Part shown: positions 26,387-36,364 of the stretch, one piece after another
How positions within the stretch are numbered: the first letter of the stretch is position 1
Layout: the number at the start of each line of letters is the position of its first letter
Assembly (NCBI RefSeq): GCF_028473145.1
Contig: NZ_CP092370.1
Span: 2,890,074 to 2,954,073, forward strand
Source of the DNA: Flavobacterium sp. CBA20B-1
Lineage (GTDB): Bacteria; Bacteroidota; Bacteroidia; Flavobacteriales; Flavobacteriaceae
Length of the DNA: 64,000 nt
Direction of reading: 5' to 3'
Position numbers and translations under genes: made by a program
The notes under the pieces: model-generated
Seen by the model: only the letters and a program-made list of their open reading frames with translations
The model's database searches: none
Told to the model about the DNA's origin: nothing

Positions 26387-27151
26387 TTACTTAGCCAAAG
26401 ACATTCTGTATTCTACTTTACTCCAGTCTATCAATTGCCAGAAGTTTTCAATGTATTTAGGACGCTCATTTTTATATTTTAAATAATAAGCATGTTCCCA
26501 AACATCAATATTCATCAAAGGATACCCTTTTACTTCAGCGTTTGGCATTAACGGATTGTCTTGATTAGTAGTTGTGGTAATTTTTAGTGTACCATCGTTT
26601 TGATATACCAACCAAACCCATCCAGAACCAAATAATCCTTTAGCAGCATCGGTGAACTGTGTTTTAAAAGCATCAAAACTTCCAAAATCTTTATTGATTA
26701 ATTCAGCTACTTTTCCGGTTGGTTTTCCGCCAGCTTTAGGACCAATTATTTCCCAAAAAATATTGTGATTGTAGTAACCACCTGCATTGTTTCTCAATGC
26801 GTTATTTTTTAAATCTAAACCATTTAAAATTTCTTCAATAGACATGGTTTCCAGTGGCGTTCCTTTTATAGCGTCGTTTAATTTGTTGCAATATCCTAAG
26901 TGGTGTTTGCTATAATGTGTTTCAACTGTTTGGGCGTCCATATAAGGTTCTAAATCGTTGTATCCGTAATTAAGGCCTTTCATTTGAAAAGCACCTTGAT
27001 TTGCAACTACCGTTTTTGGATCGCCATTTACAGGTGTAGCTTCTGTAGTGGTAGCACTTGGAACCTCTACTTCAATCATTTCTTCTTTGTCTTTACAGCT
27101 AAAAAGTAAAAATGATGCAATACCTGTTAGTAATAAAACATTCTTTTTCAT
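26387..27151 (-). CDS. Fe/Mn superoxide dismutase, lipoprotein form
   Basis: A 254-residue protein: a lipobox (SFLLFSC), a linker to about residue 55, then a full Fe/Mn SOD. Metal ligands are the His of THYSKHHLGY, the His of YYNHNIFWE and the Asp and His of NIDVWEHAYYLKY. GSGWVWLVY is the usual core motif. SODs are normally cytosolic; a lipid-anchored copy would detoxify superoxide outside the inner membrane. Whether Fe or Mn is used cannot be told. It starts 4 bp after the acyl-CoA-binding protein gene and is the last gene of that cluster. Confidence 0.95.
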   Translation of the reverse strand: MKKNVLLLTGIASFLLFSCKDKEEMIEVEVPSATTTEATPVNGDPKTVVANQGAFQMKGLNYGYNDLEPYMDAQTVETHYSKHHLGYCNKLNDAIKGTPLETMSIEEILNGLDLKNNALRNNAGGYYNHNIFWEIIGPKAGGKPTGKVAELINKDFGSFDAFKTQFTDAAKGLFGSGWVWLVYQNDGTLKITTTTNQDNPLMPNAEVKGYPLMNIDVWEHAYYLKYKNERPKYIENFWQLIDWSKVEYRMSLAK

Positions 27152-27155
27152 ACAA

Positions 27156-27416
27156 TTAAAGATTTAATGAATTAACGAGTTCAATATACAAAATTTTGGC
27201 TTCTTCTTGTGTTAAATGTGCAACTTGTTTCCATGCGTTGAATTTAAATCCACGTATTAAATCCATATCTTGATGCAGAAAATTATGAGAATAGTCTAAG
27301 GTGGCTTGTTTGTAATAAGCATATAACCTTAAACGAACATCAGGTGCTAAATGTTTATTTGTGTTTGATGCTTTTTCGTATGCTTCAGCAAATAGCGTGT
27401 TAAGATCGGTTGTCAT
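27156..27416 (-). CDS. Acyl-CoA-binding protein
   Basis: An 86-residue four-helix protein matching the ACBP family: LAPDVRLRLYAYYKQATLDY, then a loop, and KFNAWKQVAHLTQEEAKILY with the conserved Trp-Lys and Tyr. ACBPs bind long-chain acyl-CoA and are common in eukaryotes but patchy in bacteria. It abuts psd with no spacing, which places it with phospholipid synthesis; a role in supplying acyl-CoA is plausible. Confidence 0.88.
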   Translation of the reverse strand: MTTDLNTLFAEAYEKASNTNKHLAPDVRLRLYAYYKQATLDYSHNFLHQDMDLIRGFKFNAWKQVAHLTQEEAKILYIELVNSLNL

Positions 27417-28070
27417 TTATTTATTTGCTATGACCGTTTTGTTTCCTCGTGCTTTTTGGTTCAGCTCCACATTGATATTTGTACCCAAAGGCAGGTATAA
27501 ATCAACGCGCGAACCAAATTTAATAAACCCTGCATCATCGCCTTGGTTTACTCTATGACCTACTTTTGCATAGTTTACGATTCGTTTGGCCAGTGCACCT
27601 GCAATTTGTCGGTACATTACTTCTCCATACACCGGATTATCAATCACCACAGTGGTGCGTTCGTTTTCTTCGCTAGCCTTTGGATGCCATGCCACTAAGT
27701 ATTTGCCCGGGTGATACTTACTGTATTTCACCATTCCGTTTAAGGCGTATCGGGTTACGTGCACATTGATGGGCGACATAAAAATGGATACCATTAAGCG
27801 TTTGTCTTTGAAGTATTCGGGTTCATAGACTTCTTCAATCACAACCACTTTGCCGTCAACTGGTGCCACGATTAAGTGGTCTGCAATATCATCTAAAGCT
27901 CTGTTTGGATTTCTGAAAAATTGCAAAACAATAACCAAAAAAAGCAATGTAATTATTTGTATAGTCTTTATAAGCCAAGGAATAGTAATTAAGTATTCTA
28001 CCCCAATGATAACAATCACTGCAATTAAAAGTGAAAATAAAATTATTTTTGCGCCTTCTTTATGAAACAT
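27417..28070 (-). CDS. psd: Phosphatidylserine decarboxylase proenzyme
   Basis: A 217-residue membrane-associated enzyme of the short (Archaea/Bacteroidetes-type) Psd group. Two hydrophobic helices near the N-terminus precede VAPVDGKVVVIEEV and FMSPINVHVTR. The self-cleavage site is the Gly-Ser in IKFGSRVD near the C-terminus, generating a pyruvoyl group. It converts phosphatidylserine to phosphatidylethanolamine. Its start overlaps the cdsA stop by one base. Confidence 0.95.
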   Translation of the reverse strand: MFHKEGAKIILFSLLIAVIVIIGVEYLITIPWLIKTIQIITLLFLVIVLQFFRNPNRALDDIADHLIVAPVDGKVVVIEEVYEPEYFKDKRLMVSIFMSPINVHVTRYALNGMVKYSKYHPGKYLVAWHPKASEENERTTVVIDNPVYGEVMYRQIAGALAKRIVNYAKVGHRVNQGDDAGFIKFGSRVDLYLPLGTNINVELNQKARGNKTVIANK

Positions 28071-28864
28071 TACATCACAATTTTATAAATTAAAAATAAA
28101 AATGGTGCAGCAAATAAAATGCTGTCTAACCGGTCTAAAATACCGCCGTGTCCGGGCATGATATTTCCGCTGTCTTTAACACCTGCTAATCGTTTATATT
28201 TCGATTCAATTAAATCGCCAATCGTTCCCAAAAAGCTAACTACAAAGGCAATTAACATCCAGAAAGCAAGCGATAATTGCATATTGGTGTATAAAAACAA
28301 AAGATAAGCTGCTATTTGTGTAAACACTAAACCGCCTATAAAACCTTCTATTGTTTTTTTGGGGGATATGCGCTCGAACAGCTTATGTTTCCCCAAAAGT
28401 TTGCCACAAATATACGCAAAAGTGTCGTTACACCATATCATTATAAAGATACTTAATAGCAATAAAGGGGTATATTTTTTTAAGTGATACGGCAATTGGG
28501 TGATGATTATAAAAGGAATAATCACATAACCTGATAAATGCAGGTATTTTACAAAAGTAGTCTTTGTTGATGATTTTTTTTTTTGGAACAAGTCAATAAT
28601 TAAATAGATACTGAAAGGTAAAACCAATAAGTAGAGTGCATTGTAGGCGGTGTTGTTTAGCAAGATAAATGTTATTGCCCATGCAATTGCAAGAGTAAAC
28701 CCAACTATTTTGTTGATCTTGTAGAGCTTGCAAAATTCATAAACACCTATTAAATAAAAAAAAGTAAACAAAGCAATAAACGTATTCTTTGAAAACAAAA
28801 TGGCACCCACCAACAAGGCAATATATAAAATACCCGATAAGGTGCGTTTTACTACTTCGTTCAT
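28070..28864 (-). CDS. cdsA: Phosphatidate cytidylyltransferase
   Basis: A 264-residue polytopic membrane enzyme making CDP-diacylglycerol from phosphatidate and CTP. Seven or eight hydrophobic helices are visible. The family signature lies near the C-terminus: GDLIESKYKR and GHGGILDRLDS. It forms a phospholipid operon with psd downstream; 1 bp separates it from the upstream LUD gene. Confidence 0.96.
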   Translation of the reverse strand: MNEVVKRTLSGILYIALLVGAILFSKNTFIALFTFFYLIGVYEFCKLYKINKIVGFTLAIAWAITFILLNNTAYNALYLLVLPFSIYLIIDLFQKKKSSTKTTFVKYLHLSGYVIIPFIIITQLPYHLKKYTPLLLLSIFIMIWCNDTFAYICGKLLGKHKLFERISPKKTIEGFIGGLVFTQIAAYLLFLYTNMQLSLAFWMLIAFVVSFLGTIGDLIESKYKRLAGVKDSGNIMPGHGGILDRLDSILFAAPFLFLIYKIVM

Positions 28865-28865
28865 T

Positions 28866-29465
28866 TTAAAAGTCTTCTAATAATAACAAATACACATTTT
28901 TGGTTTGAATGCCATATTGCAGAAAATCATCGTTTGTACTTTCTTTAAAATGCTGCATAGTGGTAATGTTTGTTGGAATTTCATTGGTATAACGCATTTT
29001 TATATTGCGCAAACCATCACTTTTTGTGCGTGTTATTTGGCTGGCTTTTGCTATTACAATAATGTTTATGGGCAGTTCATTGGTTTTGTAGTGAAACAAC
29101 TGCTTAGATGATAATAAAACCGAACCGTCTTGTGCGATTAATCCTTCACAGCTTGTTAGTAAAAACACTGGGTTTGTAGGGTTTTTATAATTTAATTTGT
29201 TATCAATTAAAAAGTGTTGCAAACCTTTTTCAAAAGTGAGTGCTTCGGTTTCAAACCAATCGTTTTCTTGTAAAATACTAATGAAGTTTTCTTCTAGTTC
29301 CTCATTATTCTCACAATATAAAAATTTACCGCCATTTATTTTAAAGTTGTGCGTAAATTGCTCATCAACAGGTATTTCTTTTTCGGGCAGATATTTACTT
29401 TCCTCATTATTTTTATTTTGATGAGAAGATGAAAAACTGCTAAAAATTTTCTTAAATATATTCAT
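28866..29465 (-). CDS. LUD domain (LutC-like) protein
   Basis: A 199-residue protein with a charged, Ser-rich N-terminus (to about residue 35) and a LUD-type Rossmann-like domain: LTSCEGLIAQDGSVLLSS and LPINIIVIAKASQI. LUD proteins such as LutC take part in lactate utilisation, but the flavobacterial gene is regularly placed by ftsH and cdsA, so its role may differ. No LutA or LutB partner is present. Confidence 0.78.
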   Translation of the reverse strand: MNIFKKIFSSFSSSHQNKNNEESKYLPEKEIPVDEQFTHNFKINGGKFLYCENNEELEENFISILQENDWFETEALTFEKGLQHFLIDNKLNYKNPTNPVFLLTSCEGLIAQDGSVLLSSKQLFHYKTNELPINIIVIAKASQITRTKSDGLRNIKMRYTNEIPTNITTMQHFKESTNDDFLQYGIQTKNVYLLLLEDF

Positions 29466-29512
29466 TGGCTAATTAAAAAGTATTTAAGGGCCATTATAGT
29501 TCAAAGATAAAA

Positions 29513-29549
29513 AAAAACTTGGTTTAACATACGGTTAAACCAAGTTTTT
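29513..29549 (-). terminator. Terminator after ftsH
   Basis: A long stem of AAAAACTTGGTTTAAC and GTTAAACCAAGTTTTT with a 5-base loop and A/T-rich flanks. It separates the ftsH transcript from the LUD-cdsA-psd cluster. Confidence 0.85.
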
Positions 29550-29573
29550 ATAGTATATGTTAAAGTGCTCGTT

Positions 29574-31514
29574 TTAAATTACTTCCGAATTGTTGTTGGT
29601 AGTAACATCAATCACTTCTGGTTTATCAAATGGTCTTTTGCCGAAAATTTCTTCTAAATCTTCTCTAAAGATCACTTCTTTTTCACAAAGTAAATCAGCA
29701 AGTTGGATTAATTTATCTTTATTATCGGTCAATAAAGTTATTGCTCTTTGATATTGACCTTCGATCAACATTGAAATTTCTTTATCAATCAATTTTGCTG
29801 TTTCTTCGGAATAAGGTTTAGAAAAGTTATATTCGCTTTGCCCCGATGAATCGTAGTAAGTTATATTTCCTAACGAATCATTTAAACCATAAATGGTTAC
29901 CATAGCGCGAGCTTGTTTGTTTACTTTTTCTAAATCACTTAATGCTCCTGTAGAAATTTTATCGAAAATTACTTTTTCAGCAGCTCTTCCGCCCATTGTA
30001 GCACACATTTCATCTAACATTTGCTCGGTGCGAACAATTTGACGCTCTTCGGGCAAGTACCATGCAGCACCTAAACTCATACCGCGAGGCACAATGGTTA
30101 CTTTCACTAACGGTGCGGCATGCTCTGTTAACCAAGAAACAGTTGCGTGCCCGGCTTCGTGAATGGCAATGGCATATTTTTCTTCTGGGGTAATGATTTT
30201 GTTTTTCTTTTCTAAACCACCCACAATTCTGTCCACTGCATCTAAAAAGTCTTGTTTATCAACTTCGGTTTTGCCTTTTCTTGCGGCAGTTAGAGCAGCT
30301 TCGTTACAAACATTTGCAATATCTGCACCGGAAAATCCAGGGGTTTGTTTGGCAAGAAAATCCAAATCAAGATTTTCTACTTTTTTAATTTTTTTCAAGT
30401 GAACTGCGAAAATTTGCTTACGCTCGTTTACATCTGGCAAATCCACATAAATTTGTCTGTCAAAACGTCCGGCACGCATCAAAGCTTTGTCTAAAATTTC
30501 GGCCCTATTTGTAGCTGCTAAAACAATTACGTTGGTATTGGTTCCAAAACCATCCATTTCTGTTAGCAATTGATTCAAGGTGTTTTCGCGTTCGTCATTT
30601 GATCCTGAAAAATTCGATTTTCCACGCGCTCTACCAATGGCATCAATTTCATCGATAAAGATAATGGCAGGCGATTTTTCTTTTGCTTGTTTAAACAAAT
30701 CACGTACTCGCGATGCACCAACTCCCACAAACATTTCCACGAAATCGGAACCTGAAAGCGAGAAGAATGGTACTTGCGCCTCACCAGCCACTGCTTTTGC
30801 TAACAATGTTTTACCAGTTCCGGGTGGCCCCACTAATAATGCGCCTTTTGGAATTTTACCTCCAATAGAGGTATATTTTTCAGGATTTTTTAGAAACTCT
30901 ACAATTTCTTGGATTTCTTCTTTTGCACCTTCAAGCCCAGCAACATCGCTAAATGTGGTGCGTGTATCGTTCTTTTCATCGAACAATCGTGCTCGTGATT
31001 TTCCAATCGAAAAAATTTGTCCACCACCACCACCGGCACCTCCGCCCATGCGGCGCATCATAAAAATCCATACAACTGGAATTAAAATGATAGGTAAAAG
31101 TGATAATAAAATGCTGCCCCAATTGCTTTCTTTTTCGGTAGTGAATTCTTTAATTTTACCATCGGAAAGCGCTTGCGTTAAGCGTTCTTCAAATAAATCT
31201 TTATTGGCAATTTCTACCACATAATCCGGACCACTTGCCATATTGCTAAGCAAAGTGGGTTTGCTGTTTTTCTGATGTTCAGGATTGCTTTTTACACTTT
31301 CATTTAAAAAAACTTGTGCAGAAGAGTTGCTAAACACCACTTTTTCTACTTGGCTGTTATCTAAATATTGGTAAAATTTAGAAAGACCAATCGTTTTTCC
31401 ATCTCCAAAACCGCCGCCTCCGGTGGTCAGTGAGATGGCGAATAGTACAAAAATAATACCTGCATAAAGCATCCAAGGATTGTACTTGGGCTTATTATTT
31501 ACGGGATTCTTCAT
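29574..31514 (-). CDS. ftsH: ATP-dependent zinc metalloprotease FtsH
   Basis: A 646-residue inner-membrane AAA+ protease. Two membrane helices (about 13-30 and 131-151) flank a periplasmic domain. The ATPase has Walker A GPPGTGKT, Walker [12 protein letters not shown] and an SRH with [19 protein letters not shown]. The zinc site is HEAGH near residue 430. It degrades membrane and regulatory proteins. It follows rsfS after 7 bp. Confidence 0.97.
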   Translation of the reverse strand: MKNPVNNKPKYNPWMLYAGIIFVLFAISLTTGGGGFGDGKTIGLSKFYQYLDNSQVEKVVFSNSSAQVFLNESVKSNPEHQKNSKPTLLSNMASGPDYVVEIANKDLFEERLTQALSDGKIKEFTTEKESNWGSILLSLLPIILIPVVWIFMMRRMGGGAGGGGGQIFSIGKSRARLFDEKNDTRTTFSDVAGLEGAKEEIQEIVEFLKNPEKYTSIGGKIPKGALLVGPPGTGKTLLAKAVAGEAQVPFFSLSGSDFVEMFVGVGASRVRDLFKQAKEKSPAIIFIDEIDAIGRARGKSNFSGSNDERENTLNQLLTEMDGFGTNTNVIVLAATNRAEILDKALMRAGRFDRQIYVDLPDVNERKQIFAVHLKKIKKVENLDLDFLAKQTPGFSGADIANVCNEAALTAARKGKTEVDKQDFLDAVDRIVGGLEKKNKIITPEEKYAIAIHEAGHATVSWLTEHAAPLVKVTIVPRGMSLGAAWYLPEERQIVRTEQMLDEMCATMGGRAAEKVIFDKISTGALSDLEKVNKQARAMVTIYGLNDSLGNITYYDSSGQSEYNFSKPYSEETAKLIDKEISMLIEGQYQRAITLLTDNKDKLIQLADLLCEKEVIFREDLEEIFGKRPFDKPEVIDVTTNNNSEVI

Positions 31515-31521
31515 AAATTAA

Positions 31522-31902
31522 TTACTGTGTTGATTGGTTAGAAGTTACTTGTGTTATTTTAGCATCGCCCCACAAGTCTTCTATATTATAATAGTCGCGG
31601 GTTTCTTTTTGAAAGATATGAACCACAATGTTAATGTAATCCATTAAAACCCAATTGGCTTGATCGGTTCCTTCCACGTGCCAAGGTTTGTCTTTTAATT
31701 CTTTTGACACCGTGCGTTGTACAGAACCCGAAATGGCATTTACTTGTGTATTAGAATTTCCATCACAAATTACAAAGTAGTCGCAAGCTGTATTTTCGAT
31801 GGATCTTAAGTCCAAAATAGTAATATTTTCTCCTTTTACGTTTTCTATTCCTTCTATAATCAAGGCTAAAAGTGCCTCGTTGTTCTTTTTGTTTTCGTTC
31901 AT
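31522..31902 (-). CDS. rsfS: Ribosome silencing factor RsfS
   Basis: A 126-residue Iojap/RsfS protein that binds ribosomal protein uL14 and blocks subunit joining during starvation. Family features are NITILDLRSIENTACDYFVI, GNSNTQVNAIS, WHVEGTDQANWVLMDYINIV and FQKETRDYYNIEDLWGD. Length is normal. It is the first gene of the rsfS-ftsH operon and diverges from birA. Confidence 0.96.
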   Translation of the reverse strand: MNENKKNNEALLALIIEGIENVKGENITILDLRSIENTACDYFVICDGNSNTQVNAISGSVQRTVSKELKDKPWHVEGTDQANWVLMDYINIVVHIFQKETRDYYNIEDLWGDAKITQVTSNQSTQ

Positions 31903-31927
31903 GTATATATTTTGTACTTAATTATTG

Positions 31928-31968
31928 CAAATTTATCAAAATAGTATCGTCTTAAAAAGTTATTTTTG
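31928..31968. promoter_or_regulatory. Divergent rsfS/birA promoter region
   Basis: On the minus strand TAAATTTG (31928-31935) is a -7 match for rsfS. On the plus strand TATTTTTG (31961-31968) is a -7 match for birA, 20 bp before its start. The -33 elements are weak for both. Confidence 0.5.
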
Positions 31969-31988
31969 TCTTAAAGATACTATATATA

Positions 31989-32717
31989 ATGCATTTAATC
32001 AAACTCAGTGCCATATCTTCTACAAACGATTTTTTAAAACAGTTGTCAGTTGCTTCAAAAATTGATGACTTTACGGTTGTTTGGGCAGATATTCAAACAA
32101 AGGGAAAAGGTCAAATGGGCGCATCGTGGGTGACTGAAGGTGCTAAAAACCTAACATTTAGCGCGTATGTGAGTGCAGATTTTTTATTGATTGATCATTT
32201 GTTTACATGGAATGTAATGGTTGCAAATGCGGTTGTAAAAGCCTTGCATTTTTTTAATTTGAAAGATATATCGATTAAATGGCCAAACGACATTTTGGCA
32301 GGAAATAAAAAAATTGCCGGTATTTTAATAGAAAATTCCATTCAAACAGATGGTAGATTTTCTTCGATTGTTGGAATCGGAATTAATTTAGAACAAACTG
32401 ATTTTACTGATTTTCCAAACGCATCATCTGTTTTTAAACAATTTGGCATAAAGCTCAATAGGGAAGAGTTGCTTCAAAAAATTCTATTTTTTTTAGCGTT
32501 TTTCGCAAATAATTTAAAAGGCGAAGAAGAAAATCAATGGACGTTTTTTCATGAGTATCTTTTTAAAAAAGAGTGTGTTTGTAGTTTTCAAGACCAAGAA
32601 GGAATTGTTTTTAATGGAATAATAAAGGGCGTAAACCGCCAAGGGCAATTGGTGGTTTTGCGCGAAGATGACGGTTTACACTATTATAATTTAAAAGAAG
32701 TGAAATTGATGTATTAA
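31989..32717 (+). CDS. birA: Biotin--[acetyl-CoA-carboxylase] ligase
   Basis: A 242-residue biotin protein ligase of the short type, with no N-terminal DNA-binding domain, so it is an enzyme and not a repressor. Motifs are [20 protein letters not shown] (biotinyl-AMP loop), [17 protein letters not shown] and VGIGINLEQ. It activates biotin with ATP and attaches it to the carboxylase carrier protein. The last 4 bp overlap the converging msrB stop region. Confidence 0.95.
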   Translation: MHLIKLSAISSTNDFLKQLSVASKIDDFTVVWADIQTKGKGQMGASWVTEGAKNLTFSAYVSADFLLIDHLFTWNVMVANAVVKALHFFNLKDISIKWPNDILAGNKKIAGILIENSIQTDGRFSSIVGIGINLEQTDFTDFPNASSVFKQFGIKLNREELLQKILFFLAFFANNLKGEEENQWTFFHEYLFKKECVCSFQDQEGIVFNGIIKGVNRQGQLVVLREDDGLHYYNLKEVKLMY

Positions 32718-33223
32718 TTTTCATCAGGAATAAACTTTAGTGAAACAGAGTTCATACAATAACGTGTTCCGGTGGTTTCTTGCGGTCCGTCATCGAAAAC
32801 GTGTCCTAAATGACCGTCACAGTTTGCACAAGTAACTTCAGTTCGTATCATTCCGTGCGAAGTATCTTTGGTATAAATTACTGATCCTTCTATTGCTTGG
32901 TCAAAAGAGGGCCAACCACATGAAGAGTTGTATTTTGTATTTGAATCAAATAGTTTGTGGCCACATGCAGCGCAAACATACGTTCCTTTTTCAAAAAAAT
33001 CATTGTATTTTCCACTAAAAGGTCGTTCTGTGCCTTTCTCACGCAAAATGTAATACTCTTCGGGAGTTAATTTTTCTTTCCAATTTTGTTCTGTCATAGC
33101 TTTTGTTGTTTGGGGTTGGGCAGTTGCATGATGTTCTTTGCAACTTATTAGTTGTACACATAAAAATACCCAAAATATTTTAAAGGGTAACAAATTGTAC
33201 GATTTTTTGAATAACTGCTTCAT
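32714..33223 (-). CDS. msrB: Peptide-methionine (R)-S-oxide reductase, lipoprotein
   Basis: A 169-residue MsrB with an N-terminal membrane/lipobox segment (FLCVQLISC) and linker, then the catalytic domain from about residue 43. Zinc cysteines are in CAACG and CANCDG, the resolving region is SSCGWPSF and the catalytic Cys is in RYCMNSVSL. It repairs oxidised methionine in exported proteins. Its start lies 44 bp inside the upstream hydrolase gene, an unusually long overlap, but the lipobox supports this start. Confidence 0.93.
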   Translation of the reverse strand: MKQLFKKSYNLLPFKIFWVFLCVQLISCKEHHATAQPQTTKAMTEQNWKEKLTPEEYYILREKGTERPFSGKYNDFFEKGTYVCAACGHKLFDSNTKYNSSCGWPSFDQAIEGSVIYTKDTSHGMIRTEVTCANCDGHLGHVFDDGPQETTGTRYCMNSVSLKFIPDEN

Positions 33224-34034
33224 CTCCTAAAATTTTTCGGTGTCCTAATCCATTAGTAATCATTAATTCGCTGTTAGGTAGTGTTTGGTGTATGGTTTCT
33301 GCTGCGGTGAAAGGCACATCTTTATCATTTTTATCGTGAATTACCAGCACCGGCGTTGCTACCTTTTCAGTATGTTGCTCCACATCATAATGCATCATCT
33401 TATCATTGTATTTTTGTTCAAAAAGGTGAATCAAATGTGGTGTTATTTTTCTGCTCATTCCAATGGTGTCTAAAAAGTCATTCGTAATGTCTTTTGTTCT
33501 GTTTCCGCTACCAATGATTACTGCTTTGTTTGTTTGTAGGCCTCTCCCTAAACAATTAATAACGCTCATTCCTCCTAAAGAGTGACCGATGATTGCGTCA
33601 AAACCATTGTATTTTTTATCCAATAAAAAAATTGTTTCAATAAAATGTTTCATATTGGCTGTGGTTTTAATGCTTTTACCGTGTCCGGGAGCATCGAAAC
33701 TAATAATGGTATAATTCAATTCTTTAAACGCTTTTGCTATAGATACCAATTGCGTGCCTCGGCCGTTCCAACCGTGAACCAATAATACCTTTTTCGATCC
33801 GAATTTATTCTCATAAACCACCACCTCTTTTTTGCTTTCGGGTAATAATAGTTTGGATTTATGCGAAGCTTCGAACATTTTTTGTTCACGTTTTGGCAAT
33901 TTGTGTTTTATAGGAGTTTCAAAAAGCCTTAAAGCAAAAGCTGCAGCTAATTTTTTGTTCAATTTGCTTAAAATCCGAGAGGTGTTTTTTATATAGCCCG
34001 GAACTTCTAAAACTTTTGCTTGTTTTTTCACCAT
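33180..34034 (-). CDS. Alpha/beta hydrolase
   Basis: A 284-residue alpha/beta hydrolase. The oxyanion region is [11 protein letters not shown], the nucleophile elbow GHSLGGMS at about residue 149, the acid probably D in [12 protein letters not shown] and the histidine in GLGHRKIL, so a complete triad is present. A basic, helical N-terminus of about 60 residues precedes the domain. The substrate is unknown. It overlaps msrB at its 3' end, so both are probably on one transcript. Confidence 0.9.
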   Translation of the reverse strand: MVKKQAKVLEVPGYIKNTSRILSKLNKKLAAAFALRLFETPIKHKLPKREQKMFEASHKSKLLLPESKKEVVVYENKFGSKKVLLVHGWNGRGTQLVSIAKAFKELNYTIISFDAPGHGKSIKTTANMKHFIETIFLLDKKYNGFDAIIGHSLGGMSVINCLGRGLQTNKAVIIGSGNRTKDITNDFLDTIGMSRKITPHLIHLFEQKYNDKMMHYDVEQHTEKVATPVLVIHDKNDKDVPFTAAETIHQTLPNSELMITNGLGHRKILGDEAVIQKIVQFVTL

Positions 34035-34124
34035 GATTTCATAAATTTACACACAAAGTTAAAAGGTATTCTTGGGAATATTTTATATTTTTAGAAAAAA
34101 TTAATTGATTAAAAATTTATTACT

Positions 34125-34931
34125 ATGAAAAAAGTATTAGTACTATCTGTTTGTGCAGCGCTTGTGCTTTCATGTGCTACAAATCCGTTTACAGGAAAGA
34201 AAACAATGGCTTTTGTTCCAGACAGTTCGTTGTTTGCATCTTCGTTTCAGCAATATTCTGCCTTTTTAAAAGAGAATAAAGTGGTAACAGGAACCAGCGA
34301 CGCACAAATGGTGCAACGCGTTGGCGAGAAAATTAAAAACGCATCCGAACAATGGTTAAAAGCAAACGGATATTCAAATTATTTGAAAGATTACAAATGG
34401 GAATATAAACTAGTACAAGACAACGCTGTGAATGCATGGTGTATGCCTGGTGGAAAAATTGTGGTTTATTCAGGTTTAATGAAAGTAGCTCAAGGTGAGG
34501 CAGGCTTGGCAACCGTTATGGGACACGAAGTAGCACACGCTTTGGCAAATCACGGACAGCAGCGTATGAGTGCAGGACTTTTGCAACAGTTAGTAGGAGC
34601 AGGAGTTGCTGTTGGAACTAGTGAAATGAGTAATGAAGCTCAGCAAAGGGCAATGGCAGCTTATGGCGCTGGTAGCAACGTGCTTGGAATGATGCCTTTT
34701 AGCCGCAAACACGAATCAGAAGCAGATCGAATTGGTTTGATATTAATGGCAATTGCTGGATACAATCCTGATAACGCCATTTCATTCTGGCAAAGAATGT
34801 CTGCACAAGGAGGCAGTAGTACCCCTGAAATATTAAGTACGCACCCAAGCGATAAAACCCGTATTTCTAATATTCAAAAATTAATACCTGTGGCAAAGGC
34901 AGAAGCCGCTAAATTTGGTAAAAAATATTAA
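34125..34931 (+). CDS. M48 family metalloprotease, lipoprotein
   Basis: A 268-residue exported protease with a lipobox (ALVLSC). The active-site motif is MGHEVAHALANHG at about residue 127, followed by FSRKHESEADRIGL, which supplies the third zinc ligand. This is the LoiP/YcaL type of M48 lipoprotein associated with outer-membrane quality control in E. coli. Single gene with a terminator hairpin downstream. Confidence 0.93.
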   Translation: MKKVLVLSVCAALVLSCATNPFTGKKTMAFVPDSSLFASSFQQYSAFLKENKVVTGTSDAQMVQRVGEKIKNASEQWLKANGYSNYLKDYKWEYKLVQDNAVNAWCMPGGKIVVYSGLMKVAQGEAGLATVMGHEVAHALANHGQQRMSAGLLQQLVGAGVAVGTSEMSNEAQQRAMAAYGAGSNVLGMMPFSRKHESEADRIGLILMAIAGYNPDNAISFWQRMSAQGGSSTPEILSTHPSDKTRISNIQKLIPVAKAEAAKFGKKY

Positions 34932-34937
34932 TTTTAT

Positions 34938-34965
34938 AAAGGCAGTTTAAAAGCTGCCTTTTTAT
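34938..34965 (+). terminator. Terminator after the M48 gene
   Basis: A hairpin of AAAGGCAG and CTGCCTTT with an 8-base loop and a short T-tract, ending 5 bp before the next start codon. Confidence 0.65.
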
Positions 34966-34969
34966 CTTT

Positions 34970-36280
34970 ATGAAAACATTTATAAAAGGCGACAAAAAGG
35001 TTCTAAACGCATGGGCCTTTTACGATTGGGCAAATTCAGTATATGCCTTGGTGATTTCTTCTTCCATTTTTCCGTTGTTTTATGGCGCGTTATTTAGGAT
35101 AGAAGGCAAAACATCCACCTCGTTTTTTGGCATCGAAACACCTAGCGAATCCATAATAAGTTATGTTACAGCTATTGGATTTTTAATAATAGCTTTTATT
35201 TCGCCTTTGCTATCAGGTGTTGCTGATTATTTAGGGAACAAAAAGTTTTTTTTGAAATTATTTTGTTTTATAGGCGCTATTTCCTGTATGATGCTTTATT
35301 TTTTCGATTTAAACAACCTATATATAAGTCTGTTCTTTTATATGATGGCGTTGATAGGTTTCTGGGGAAGTTTGGTTTTTTACAATTCATACCTGCCCGA
35401 TATTGCTTTTCCTGAACAACAAGATGCTGTTTCTGCCAAAGGATATTCATTGGGATATATTGGATCAGTGATATTGCTGATTATCAATTTAGCAATGGTT
35501 ATGAAAAGTGAATTATTTGGTTTTGATGGACCTATGCAGGCAATGAAATGCTCCTTTGTATTGGTCGGAATTTGGTGGTTAGGATTCAGTCAGATATCTT
35601 ACAGATTATTACCAAACTTCAGGAATTCAAAGAAAATAAGTACACAAGCATTCTTCTCAGGTTTTAAAGAATTAAAGAAAATTTATAAAGAATTAAAGCA
35701 ATATCCTGTTTTAAAAGGATATTTATTTGCTTTTTTTGTTTACAGTATGGCCGTACAAACTGTAATGATAATCGCGGCCTATTTTGGTGAAAAAGAAGTG
35801 CAATGGGAAAGTGATGATCAGCGACAAATGGGGCTTATTATCAGTATTCTGCTCATTCAAATAATAGCTGTGATTGGAGCTATTTTAACTTCAAGATTAT
35901 CAAAAAAAATAGGCAATCTAAAAGCCTTGATAATTATAAACACAGCATGGATTTTTATCTGTATTTGTGCCTATTTCGTTGTAAAACCAATAAGTTTTTA
36001 TATTGTTGCAGCAATGGTTGGAATGGTTATGGGAGGTATTCAATCCCTGTCGCGTTCTACCTATTCTAAATTGTTGCCAGAAAATACCACCGACACCACC
36101 TCTTTTTTTAGTTTCTATGATGTTACCGAAAAAATTGGAATAGTAATAGGAATGCTATTTTATGGAATAATAGCTCAAATAACTGGAAAAATGCAAAATG
36201 CCATCTTATTTTTAATTGTATTCTTTGCAGTAGGTATATTTCTATTAATAAAAACAGCAAAAAAGGAACGTATAAGTTAA
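34970..36280 (+). CDS. MFS transporter of the UMF1/Atg22-like family
   Basis: A 436-residue membrane protein with about twelve hydrophobic helices. The N-terminus has the family hallmark AFYDWANSVYALVISS, and the middle contains FYNSYLPDIA and GYSLGYIGSV, also typical of UMF1 transporters related to yeast Atg22. GGIQSLSRSTYSKLLPEN matches the usual eighth/ninth helix loop. The substrate is unknown; amino acid efflux is known only for the yeast relative. Confidence 0.88.
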   Translation: MKTFIKGDKKVLNAWAFYDWANSVYALVISSSIFPLFYGALFRIEGKTSTSFFGIETPSESIISYVTAIGFLIIAFISPLLSGVADYLGNKKFFLKLFCFIGAISCMMLYFFDLNNLYISLFFYMMALIGFWGSLVFYNSYLPDIAFPEQQDAVSAKGYSLGYIGSVILLIINLAMVMKSELFGFDGPMQAMKCSFVLVGIWWLGFSQISYRLLPNFRNSKKISTQAFFSGFKELKKIYKELKQYPVLKGYLFAFFVYSMAVQTVMIIAAYFGEKEVQWESDDQRQMGLIISILLIQIIAVIGAILTSRLSKKIGNLKALIIINTAWIFICICAYFVVKPISFYIVAAMVGMVMGGIQSLSRSTYSKLLPENTTDTTSFFSFYDVTEKIGIVIGMLFYGIIAQITGKMQNAILFLIVFFAVGIFLLIKTAKKERIS

Positions 36281-36328
36281 AAAAAATAATATTTTTAAAA
36301 ATACTTTCGTATGTAAAAAAAATAATTT

Positions 36329-36336
36329 TATATTTG
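36329..36336 (+). promoter_or_regulatory. -7 element of the lipoprotein gene
   Basis: TATATTTG is a full match to TAnnTTTG, 28 bp before the ATG at 36365. The -33 element is not clear. Confidence 0.5.
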
Positions 36337-36364
36337 GATAAATTTAACATTCTTAGTAATTCTT

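Noticed and set aside
30580..31224. Long open frame on the plus strand opposite ftsH
   Set aside because: It is the antisense shadow of the conserved ATPase domain, with Ser/Pro-rich composition typical of antisense frames.
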